From assembly GCA_025890175.1 (NCBI GenBank), contig JANPYM010000005.1, positions 392,505 through 456,504 on the forward strand: a stretch of 64,000 nucleotides of DNA, given 5' to 3'. Under the pieces are notes generated by a model. The model ran no database searches. It saw only the letters and a program-made list of their open reading frames with translations, and was not told the origin of the DNA. Made by a program: the position numbers and the translations under genes. Source of the DNA: Ciborinia camelliae (taxonomy: Eukaryota; Ascomycota; Leotiomycetes; Helotiales; Sclerotiniaceae). Below, piece by piece: positions 48,090 to 58,469 of this stretch (its first letter is position 1; each line of letters begins with the position of its first letter).

Positions 48090-50072
48090 TCAGAAAAATG
48101 AGGGGAGAACTGGGGAGATTTATTCAATTTTGGAAAATAAGGAGTCTCCAGACGAGGGGGCCTGTTCATATGCTCTCCATTATGTTGGAGCACCACATTT
48201 TCCTCTTTTGTCGTCATTGCACCAGGTGTAACGGTATGTGTGTTGCCATGGTTCTCTTTCGTCATCGACCGAGAAACAACCGTGTCGAGAAAACTTTCGG
48301 CGATACTCGAGGTTGGAGTTCCATATTTTGGTGGATTGCCTGATTCAATCGATGGGTTGGGAACTTTACTCGTTGACATTTGACATCTGCTCTCGGGACG
48401 GACCAGATCGAGTTTAACCTTGGGATTTGGGGATCCACAATGAAGCCGACACTAGAAGGAACATCGGGATGCGAAGTTACATCCTTCTTTGGATATTTTT
48501 TTTTTTTTTTCACTCTTTTAATAATCGGATTCAATTATGCAAAAAAAAATCATATGAAATGATAAAATATACGATATACCATATGTTTAATTTCTTTGGT
48601 ACTTGGTCCTGTAGCAATTCATAGTTCATTACCTGTCTTTTATTGCCTACATAGGTATCTAGGTCCTAGGTAGGTATAATGAATGCTCCCTACCTTTTTC
48701 TAAGGAATAGCCGTGTAGAGTTTATACACCTCTTTTTGATTTGTAACATAATAATAATGTCCAGTCGCCCCTTATTGTTTGCATTGAATGTTGCGTTTCG
48801 TTTCGTCTCGTTTCGTTTAAATGGATAAATTGAGAATTTCACGGGGCTTACCTTCCCTTACCTTACCTTACCTCACCTTACTTTACCTTAGTTGGAGCAG
48901 AATGGAATTTAGATAGAGATCTACGGAGTTACCTATAGGTAGGGTGACGGGATTGGATTGGATTGATTAACTTGAAAAGCTTAGTCAAACTTAATAAAGT
49001 ATTGAATCCACTAGAACCTTATGGATCTATCTGATCGTGTGGCAAAGCGAGGCGAGCCGAGCCGTGGCGTGGCGTGGCGTGGAGTGGAGTGAAGTGGAGT
49101 GGAGTGAAGTGGAGTGGGGTGGCGTTTCCGGGAGTCGGGAATTTTTTGAATTTTTTGGGGGGTTGGCTTGGGGGTTGGCTTGGATTTTTTGAATTTTTTT
49201 TGGCTGGGCTTGGATTTTTTTTGGCTTGGGTTGGCTTGGCTGTTTTGGTTGCGTGCGTACCTGCCAAGCTAACCTAACTTACCTAACTTCAAACCAAGAT
49301 TTGTTGTTCGGTATAGGATAGGATGGATGGATGGATGGATGGGATGATTGCATTTCTCTTTTCTCTTCTTTCGATTTTCGAGTGCCTTTTTTGGTGGTAG
49401 GGTAGGGTTGGGTAGGGTATGTAGCTACCGTAGTACCGTAGTACTGTAGTTACTGTAGTACTGTAGTTACCTAGTAGGACCTGGGTAGTTATGGATGGTA
49501 TGGTATGGTACCTAGGTATGGTATGGTATGGTATGGTATGGTATGTATGGTATGTATGGTATGGTATGATATTTAGGTATTTATGTATGTATGTATATAT
49601 GTAGTGTTACGGTCACAGGCGGCTATGTTATTTTGTGTTTATGGCTATTTTATGTTTGGGGGTTCGTTCGTTCGTTCGTTCGTTCTAGATCTCGAAGGAC
49701 CTGGCAGGTGCTCGAATTCTTCTTCTTTTTCTTCTTATTTTGTATGGATATGGATATCGGTATTGGTAGGTATGGATTCTAGATGGTGCGATGGTGCGAT
49801 GGTGCGATGGTGTTTGTACTCAGGTCCTCGGATGTAAATGGAAATGAGAATGGAAATGGAATGGAAATGGAATGGAAATGGATACGGGTTATACGATCTA
49901 TGTAGGTAGGTGTGTAGGTGTGTAGGTAGGTCCTGGCTGCTATCTGCTATCTGCTGGGCTGTGGCGGTATGTTGATCGCGGTATGATGATTGCGATAAAC
50001 GGTCCGCTTGCTCCGCTGCCGTTGATTACCGTCAATTACAGTCAATTACAGTCGATTCGATTTATATCACCA

Positions 50073-50115
50073 ACTGACTGACTGACTGACTGACTGACTG
50101 ACTGACTGACTGACT
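50073..50115 (+). repeat. (ACTG)n microsatellite
   Basis: More than ten uninterrupted ACTG units. Confidence 0.95.
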
Positions 50116-50347
50116 CGAAATGAAATGCTTGAAATGCTTGAAATGCTTGAAAATTGATTAGATTTATTTATTCGATCTTTACGGAGTAGGTTTCTTTTCT
50201 ACGCCAGTTGCTAGTTGCTAGTTGCTAATTGCTATTTACGGTGAATGGATGGATGAAAATGAAAATAATCCATCTCCCTCCCCCCTGCATGTCGGTGAGG
50301 ACGATAAGGGGAAAAGAAGGGGGCGATCGGGCGGGCGATCTTTGATT

Positions 50348-50723
50348 TACAGCAAAACCTCTCTATAAGGATCCTTTATATAAGGATAACCTCTTTATTA
50401 GAATTAAATTTTGGATCCCATTGAATTTTAGATATAAAAAATGTTAATATCCTTATATCCCCTCTATAAGGATTATCCTTCGTAGTTGAAGATCCCAAAA
50501 TTGAAATCTAGCCTATCATAACCCTTTATATAAGAATATTTATGAAAATTATATTGAATTTATACCCGATCGAAATTAGTCGGGATCCATATACCCAAAA
50601 TCAATCTAAATTAGATCAAAATACTACTCCACTAAAATTAGCCGAAACTTTATAAAAGGATACCTCTTTATATCCTTATATTTGGCGCTAAAAAAAACAT
50701 CCTTATAGAGAGGTTTTGCTGTA
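50348..50723. mobile_element. Non-autonomous Tc1/mariner-type MITE
   Basis: The two ends, 50348-50372 and 50699-50723, are perfect 25-bp inverted complements. Each outermost dinucleotide is TA, as expected for the duplicated TA target of Tc1/mariner/pogo transposases, leaving a 372-bp element that begins CAGCAAAACC and ends GGTTTTGCTG. The CAG start and CCTCTCTATAA motif resemble pogo/Fot-like termini. The interior is AT-rich, contains several more copies of CCTTATA/TATAAGG in both orientations, and has no coding frame, so movement would need a transposase encoded elsewhere. Perfect ends suggest a young or conserved copy; it is not obviously RIP-mutated. Confidence 0.88.
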
Positions 50724-53700
50724 CTTTCTATTCTATTTCACTATTTCACCCGCTAATTGGAGATGGGCTGGGTGGGCTGGGTGCAGGTGGGCTGGGTGTA
50801 TCAGAATCTGATCTCTTGTGGTGGATGGATGGGTAGAGGGTGGATTGGGGGGTGGGTAGGGGGTGGATTGGGGGGTGGATGGATTGGGATTTGGGATTTT
50901 GGGATTTAGGGATTTGTAAATGAGGCGAGCGAGCGAGCGAACGGTTGAGTTTTAGTTTGGTTTTATGGTGCAGGTGGTGGTGAGTAGAGAGGTGAGTATG
51001 ATGAGTATGATGAGTATGGTGAGCATCATAGGTAGGTAGGTAGGTAGATAGGTAGGGAAAACGAAATTCCCACCCACTTTCATCTTTCTTTGGTCATCTT
51101 TCTTTGATCATCTTGGGATTTGGGATTTGGGATTTGGGACTTGATTTGCGTAGATATCGTGTTATGGGATTATGGTATTATGGTATTGTGGAATTATGGG
51201 ATTATGGTATAGGTATGGAGTACGATGTTTATCAATGGATATCGTATCGTGTCTATCAATGGATATCAATGGATATGGATATGGATATGGATATTCGGCA
51301 ACTTGCTTGCCTTGCCTCACTTTAGTTTAGGTACCTTTCCTTACCTTACCTTACCTGACTTGTATTATTGTATTGTATTGGATTGTATTGGAAGTGGGTT
51401 TGCTGGTGCGGTGGTGCGGTGGTGCGGTTTGGTTTGGTGCGGTTTGGTTTGGTTTGTGTAACTTGAATGGCATAAGTTGTGTGGAAGTTATGTGGAATGA
51501 CTGGTGTGGAATGACTGGTAAGGAATCAATACCTACCTACCTACCTACCTAGGTCACATAACTAACTGGAGGTGTATGGAATAATGATGATGATGGAATA
51601 TTGATGATGGAATATTGATGATGAAATAATGATGAAATAATGAAGGGTGCAGATCCATATCTCTTCCTAAGTGGGGAGTCTTTTGTGGGCTGGAGTGGAG
51701 TGGAGTGGGTGCTTATGTCATTTATGGAGTGGAGTGGAATGGGTCATCACAGCCTCGCTTGGATATCGGATCGGATCGGTACGGTGCGGTACGGTGCGGT
51801 ATGTCGGGTATCTGTGGTTTTTTGGGGGGATGTCTTTTTATGAGGATGGATTTATGGATTTATGAGGATGGATTTATGACGATTTATGAGGATTTATTCG
51901 TTCTTCATTATTTTTGAGGAAATGATATATTGATGGAATTTGAAATGGAATTTGGAATGGAATGGAAATACAATACGTACGACACAATACGGTACTGGAA
52001 TCTCAAATCTAAAATCTGGAATAGCGAGCTAGGTCGGTCATCACCCATAGGGGTATCGAATCTATCTTGACGCGCTCGCTCGCTGGCAAATGGGCACGTT
52101 GGCAAATTGGTAAATTGGCAATGCCAATCAATCAGGTAAGGCAACTTAGACGAGGCAACTTAGGCAAGGTAAGGGAAGACAGGGTAAAGTAAGGTAAGGC
52201 AAGGTAAGGTAAGGAAAGGAAAGACGAGGGCAATTTTGGGGAAATGGAATTCTAGAATATAGATTCTAGAATTAGAATCGAGAATAGGGCTAGATCTATT
52301 ATGGTACGGAGGTTGGAGGACGGAGGATGAGAACGGAGATTTGGAGAACGGAGATTTGGATTTGAGGGGATTGGATTAGATGGGATAGGTTACGGTATTG
52401 GACTCGGATTCGCCTTGAAATTCGAATCAATAATGTTGATTGGTATTGGCCGGTATTGTAATTTGGCTGGTAAGGTAGTTTATGTTTATTTTTATGTTTA
52501 TATTTACGCTTATTATGTTTGCTATTGGTTTGCTTCGTTTTGTTTTGTACCGGTATTATTGGATTGTTTGGCGCTGGTATACTATGCTATGCTATGCCAT
52601 GATATGCTTGCTATGTATTCTCCACTGGGTTTGGGGCTTGGGTTTGCTGCGATGCGCTGCGCTGCGATGCATATATCATCTCCTAGTGATTTATGTATGT
52701 ATGTATGTATGGACGGAGTTTGTACTGTTTTGTATTCTATTGTTTTGTATTGTATTATTACTTCCATTGTCACTAATGGAAGTATGCGATGGATGGATGT
52801 AATGCGATGGTACGGTGGTATGGTATGGTATGGACTGGCTGGTATGTATGTATACCTACCTAGGTACCTAATGTATGTATGCCAGTGTATGTACCTACCT
52901 CCTATGTTATATGTATCACACATGCAATATCCGAAAATTTGAAAGATCACAAGATCCTATGTACCTCCGTACTACGGATTCTCATCGAAGGATTCATGGA
53001 GCTAACTTAGATGCGGTACGGAGTTGGTATGGTATAGGTTAGGTCGGGTAGGGGAAGATGTCAGATGATCATCGGTGCTTACCTATGTATAATGTATGTA
53101 ATATGGCCCCGGGGATGGATGGATGGATGTGGGGGCCTTTTTTATAGATTGGGGGAGGGGACTTGTGGCAATGTAGGGCCGTGTTTCTCCGTACCAGACG
53201 AGGGGATGGCATGGGATGGGATGGGGTGCTTTTCGTGCAGCTACGGGATCGGGTCTGAAATAGGGGTTTTCGTGGGGGATGGGCAAGGGATGGGGTGAGG
53301 AATAGGGGGTTTTCGTGGGGGATGATGGGGGTGCGACGAAGAGGGGAAGGAAGGGAGGGAGGGAGGGAAAGAGAGCTCTTGCGTTTGTTTTTACGGTACC
53401 GAGTACAGTATATCCTCATTGTTCTTGTCCCATGGTTAGTTAGTTAGTCAGTTACTAGAGTTGGGCTGCGTTGTTGTAGTCAATACCTATCTATCAATAA
53501 CCTAATAAGATGCCTAGATCGATATCCTTAAAAAAAGTTCTTTTCCACATCCAGACTCTTCTCGAATACGGTATCAATTAAACTTAAACTTAAACTTAAA
53601 CTTCTTGCCGAATATTGTATCGTATTGAAATTCTTCGGCACAAATCACTACATTGCTAGCTCATTTGCTTGCTAGGTAACAATCATTCAGCTCATCATGG

Positions 53701-54826
53701 ACCATACATAACCTATCCATCCCGAAATCTTCCATATCCCCTAACCCATATCCCATCCCTTCCCATGTCGTCTATCTGTATGTATGTACGGAGTACATAG
53801 AATACTCCATACATACAATACCCCATTCATATAATACTCCATACATACAATACTCCATACATACAATAAATACCCCATGAAAATCCGAATCCATACAATA
53901 CTCCATACAAATGCAACTGCAAATGCAACTGCAAATGCGAATACAACCCAAATTCCAAATTAGAACCTTCCAACGCACAAACAGACGCACACACGCGCAT
54001 AAAGATTCTCCCGAGTCCCATGCCTATACCCATACCCATCCATACCCATGCCCATCCCGGGGCCCCCATGATCCATCCATCCATCTATCCCTCCATCCAT
54101 CCAACCCTCCATCCCTCCTCCTCTCCTTTTTCAAATCTAAAATCTAAAATCTCTCCTCATCCCCATGCCCCGTCCTGTCCTGTCCTGTCCTGTCCTCGCG
54201 AGTCTCCACCTTGAACCATTTGACCGGACCGGGGGCCCCGTCTTGCCCCGTCTTGCCCCGTTCCCCGTATGTCTCACCCTAACCCAAATTATCTACCCTA
54301 CCCTAAGCGAGCCAGCTCACCCATCCCACACAAATTACAATACGACGGTAATTCCGGAGTAAGTATGGTATGTTCGGGAGACTTCGGAGTAAGTGTTCGA
54401 AAACTTCGGCTTATGTCGGGTGTGGACTCTGGAGGATAGAGGATGGAGAGGTCCACTTTTTGGGCTGGATTTGGATTTGGATTTGGATTGTTGTATCGTG
54501 TCATTTAGGTCACGTGTTGGATGTTTTGATTCTGGATGAAGGTGATGGATGGATGGGATAGATGTTTTAATGGTTTGAATTAATAGGTATTAGGAAGTGA
54601 GGAGGGAGAGGAGAGGAAATTGGCCGATGCGATATGTTTTTACAGTCTTTGACGTTTTTAACATGTTCATGCTTTATACACTATACTCCACGGAATACAC
54701 AGTACACCCAAAACTCAACTCAAAGTCCGAAGAAATCCCCTTTCTTTCTCTTTAATAATTCTCTTCCTCTTCCATCCCCGGCTCTTCACTCAAACTACCC
54801 CCCGTGCTCCTAGAAGCGAATCTCCC

Positions 54827-56015
54827 CTAATGTTTCATATCATAAGTATCCAAAACCCTCGGTTTATACGCCCTGAAATGATACCTGGGGTTTTCTTTTC
54901 TGTGACCTCGAAGACGTACTTCCATGCGATCGAATGCTGGATTGTTAAACCATTTTCTCCAGATTTTACGGTGGTAGCTCCCGTTTCCCTTGTGGCTGGT
55001 CCAGAGATTGTGCGAGAGACGGGCGTTGAAGTTGCGGCGGTAGCGGTTTTTGCTGGTTCCGTGCGTACCTATATAGGTAGGTATGCGGGGTTAATACATT
55101 TTTCCTGGTCATTTATTTATATGTAGGAGAGAAAGACGCCAGTGAAAGATGTGGGATTATCCAGATGAGGAGGGTTGGAGGAGGAGGGATGGGAAAAAAA
55201 GTAAAGCACCAAGGGTACTTGACTTACATCGTTTATTTTTACTCTTCAACCTCTTGGTAAAAATTCCACACTTCGTACAATATGCCATGTTTCGGGGCAT
55301 CCATTTCTTCAGCTGTTTGTGGAAGATTTTTGGACGTGAAAAACATTCACAGTGGTCGTTCCAGTGATCGCGACATCTTTTCTTGTATAACGGTGCTTGG
55401 CCTTCTCGTGCTCGTTTTTGATTGATATATGCTAGGCTTTTATCATGACTAGATAGATGGTGGGAGGGAGGGTCAGTAAGCTAGAATTGCCTATTGAGAT
55501 TCCGGAGAGACTTTTGGGGGGGGATATACGAAGGCCGGTAAGGAAAATATCAAAGCTGTATGAGGATAGCGACCCAATACAGAAGTCTGAAGATCAGATG
55601 TGGAATATGCAATGCAAGTACGGGATTGCATTTGTGTCATCGGATTTGCGAGTAAGCTTAAGAGGCAAAGGAAATTTGCTCACCAATCTTGCATTCCCAG
55701 TCCACATTTGCGACTGAGGAATGAGCGATTGATACCGAAGGAGATATGGGATACTTCCGGTTTATTGCAGAAAACTTCGGCCTCCGGGGCATATGCTAAG
55801 GAGACGGAGGGCTCTTGGGATTTGAGGGAATACAGATATTTACTTGATGCGAGTGTTAGTATGGTTTATAAGTTGAGAGGGATTGTGAATGAACGAAAGT
55901 GCGTGCTTGCTTACCAGGTGAGTCGGAGACAGATACGGTCGTTTGGAGGACATTGTTCGAGGACGAGGGTATGGATATCGGTGGGGAATGAGTTGAAGAG
56001 GGGATAGGTGAACAT
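54827..56015 (-). CDS. F-box-like, Cys/His-rich protein (reconstructed, 240 aa)
   Basis: Four exons: 56015-55915, 55842-55684, 55448-55228, 55068-54827. Donors GTAAGC, GTGAGC and GTAAGT; acceptors CAAG, CTAG and ATAG; total 723 nt closes to 240 residues plus TAG. The N-terminus ('LFNSFPTDIHTLVLEQCPPNDRIC', then 'LRLTCKYLYSL') fits an F-box-like helix pair. The centre is a Cys/His cluster: 'CRDHWNDHCECF' followed by 'WMPRNMAYCTKCGIFTKR' and 'KNKRCTHG', plausible metal ligands. The C-terminus is strongly basic/aromatic ('NPRYHFRAYKPRVLD'). Role unknown; F-box proteins usually recruit substrates to SCF ubiquitin ligases. The 235-bp second intron is long for this genome and may hide a further exon. 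Plus-strand frames over this locus are antisense shadows. Confidence 0.72.
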
Positions 56016-56667
56016 AATGAATTCAGTGAGCTTTTGGTTCTTTTTCTTTTCCCTATCTTTTTTGCTTTCAGTCGATTATCGAATGGTGTATGCTCTAGGA
56101 GTATAGAATCGATGTGACTGTAGTCCCCATAGTCTCATACGTCAACTCATGTTTTTTTGTTGAAAGCAGCATGACTGTTCAATAGTATTTCCCGACGGCA
56201 TGTCCCCGATGTAGTAGTTATGAGGTTATATTAGCTTACCTAGGTAGATGTAAAACTAAATTTCGATCTTCTTTTCCCAATTTATGGTGGAACAGAAATG
56301 GCCTGTGATACAAGAATATCTAATTGGCCGTTATTTGGCAACCCTAGGTAGTATGTTCCAATTCCGAGAGTCTGAGACTGGAGTAGGTATATTCAATGTT
56401 TTGTAGGAAAACCCCCCAAAAATGCAATTATAAAAGAAAACCAAACTTAACATAGAAATTAATCAATACAATTTTCTAATTCACACCTCGAGTTTTCCAA
56501 GCAACTATCACGATCTTTATATCTCTACATCTATTTCCAAGTCCGTTTATCTAACTAACCAAATGAGAGAAAAAAATGCGAGCAAGCAGGCTGCAGCTCC
56601 GCTATTTTAGGCAGATGGTGGCACGTGAGATCTCACACGTGCTGTATGGGCACGTGTACTTGGTGGT
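56016..56667. other. Intergenic
   Basis: Upstream region of the Cys/His gene. Contains CACGTG-type palindromes near 56621-56656. No gene supported. Confidence 0.45.
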
Positions 56668-57176
56668 CTAGGCAGGTTTACAAGGGTGGAATCTTTGCTC
56701 ATTGTGACACAGGCACATATTGATGATGATACTATTCCCAAATTTCCCTGGAAACGTGGATGTTAGTCGTAAAATAAAATGATACGTCGACTCTTGGGGT
56801 AAAATGTAGACGGATACATCAAATTTACCAATGCTGATGCAATTGATCTTCCCCCACAGGCTATAAGCGAAACGATGCTGACCGAAGACTACGAGGAGGG
56901 CCATCGAAAATATTTCCTAGGAAGTTACATGGTCTAAGCTATTGGCTTATTTGGATTGATGGATGATGTAAAGTGACGGGCTGGTACCGTATGTGATGTG
57001 GCAAAATATTCTATCTTCAACTCTTCCTGTGGTAATTTGATAATAGTAGCGAGGGTTTTTGTAACATCTAGTACGTCTAGATTGGCTGCGTCGTTGTTAC
57101 CTGCGGAAAAGGAAAATATTTGGAGGGAATTGGGGTATTGGATTGAGTAAAGGAGAAGAGAAAGAGACGGTGTCAT
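56668..57176 (-). CDS. Possible small gene, structure uncertain
   Basis: Two consecutive minus-strand frames. 57176-56934 (80 residues) opens with a hydrophobic segment ('SLSLLLYSIQ') and continues as a protein-like stretch ('NNDAANLDVLDVTKTLATIIKLPQEELKIEYF') that begins right after an acceptor-like TTTTCCGCAG at 57101, so the true first exon may lie upstream. 56904-56668 (78 residues) follows and contains a CTAAC...TTTCCAG acceptor-like site near 56755. They could be exons of one gene or chance frames. No family recognised. Confidence 0.22.
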
Positions 57177-58111
57177 ATAGCTCTTTGAGGCAGGTAGGTG
57201 GCAACGCAGATGATGGAAGGGTTGCCAGATACTGTCGGATTACACGGGGATGAATGGAGGAAAAAAGCTGGAGGGACTCAGGGACCTGAGGGGTGGAATT
57301 TCTATTGGGAGGGTGAGAAGAATATGATATTTTTGTAGGGATTAGTTAGATGGAATGAATCTAAAACATCTAGAAACAATGGTGAACTATCCCTCGTAGA
57401 ATATCATGTATTTCGGTACCCAGGCTAATCTAATATCAACCAACCAACCAATAAATTACACTGATATTTCTCAATTCTCCTCTATAATCTACCTTTCTGG
57501 ATTTTAATATATCACCTCGTCACACCTCACTCTGTTCCCAACTAACTATTTATCAAATATCATCTCATATATCATCTCATATTGGAAACATCTTCAAATA
57601 ATCACCGAATAAGGTTATGCGGCATAATTTCCTGACAAGAAACTTGAAGTTCTTTCCCTATGATAATGCTATCGTAGTTGTTATTATCTTATCTTTATGA
57701 CATGTCTCCTTTTTAGGATTGATATGCATTTTTATAGATACCTATCCTTACAAGTTTCAATTTTTCCTTTGAGATTCTGTATGAAGAATTAGGAGGGAGA
57801 ACTGTCATCTTTCAAATTCATCATGATTGGATGTCGATACCAGTCCCGGCACAATCCTTGTTTTGTAGCTGGAATCTTGTATAGATACCTATAGATATAT
57901 GAAGACATGATAATGATAGATGCTACACAGTATTCCTTGTCTTGTCTTGTCTTGGTACTCATTCCTCTTTTCCATAGTCTCATACCATCTTCCCTACCCA
58001 AAACTCCTCAATGGGAATGTATTTTTATTGCATCAACAATGAGATCACCCAGACCTGGCTCTGCCTTGGAAGTTGGAATTTAATATATATCACTGATGTA
58101 GATGGTTGTCA
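57177..58111. other. Intergenic, increasingly AT-rich
   Basis: No gene supported. The sequence approaches the palindrome run and the AT-rich block to its right. Confidence 0.5.
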
Positions 58112-58450
58112 CGATGCTAAAGCATCGAGGTTGAAATATAATATATTGCTGAAGAGCCCTTACACCTATAAAGGGCAAAGCCCTTTATATGCGTAAGGTA
58201 GATAGTACAGCCGTACGGCTGTACGATCTAGCGAGGAGAGGTGCCTAACATCTCAGGCACTCTTCTAAATCTACCGTAGCAATGGTAGAATATCTCCAAC
58301 ATACATGATATAATATTTCTCATCTGTGTAAGATTACTCCTCCTCGATATGGTCCACCCCGTTCGTCAATTCGGCCTATTAATTAATGGGACCACCCTAT
58401 TGGTTAATGGGATCCCCTTACCCGAACGGGGCGCCCGATTAGTTAATCGG
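58112..58450. repeat. Run of palindromes and hairpins at the edge of the AT block
   Basis: Within 340 bp: a 7-bp stem with an AA loop (58112-58127); a 16-bp-stem hairpin with AAA loop and small internal loop (58158-58198); a perfect 20-bp palindrome (58205-58224) extendable with one mismatch to 58199-58230; stems GTGCCT/AGGCAC (58241-58260) and TCTACC/GGTAGA (58270-58289); a 9-bp inverted repeat CCCCGTTCG/CGAACGGGG (58357-58365 with 58423-58431); and three related palindromic 16-mers at 58375, 58396 and 58435, roughly CCTATTRRTTAATGGG. Function unknown; may be the terminus of a repeat element or a structured boundary. Confidence 0.8.
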
Positions 58451-58469
58451 CTCTATCTATCTAAAAATC

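Larger units (their letters stand above)
48090..54826. other. Large low-complexity intergenic region
   Basis: About 6.7 kb with no gene I can support apart from the MFS B leader. It contains GTATG arrays (49496-49570), an ACTG run (50073-50115), GGAGT/GGTGC/GGGTG tandems, GATGG runs, TGGAT runs (51230-51300), GGATTT tandems (54470-54490) and TGTCC runs (54174-54195). One transposon remnant (50348-50723) is listed separately. All frames of 60-170 codons here are translations of repeats. Confidence 0.55.

Noticed and set aside
52415..52942. 175-codon plus-strand frame
   Set aside because: Tyr/Met/Val-rich product of TATGTA-type low-complexity DNA; opposite strand is open as well.
54830..56007. 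Plus-strand frames of 70-135 codons
   Set aside because: Antisense to the reconstructed Cys/His gene; one apparent plus-strand donor (CAGGTGAGT at ~55916) is coincidental to the minus-strand exon border.
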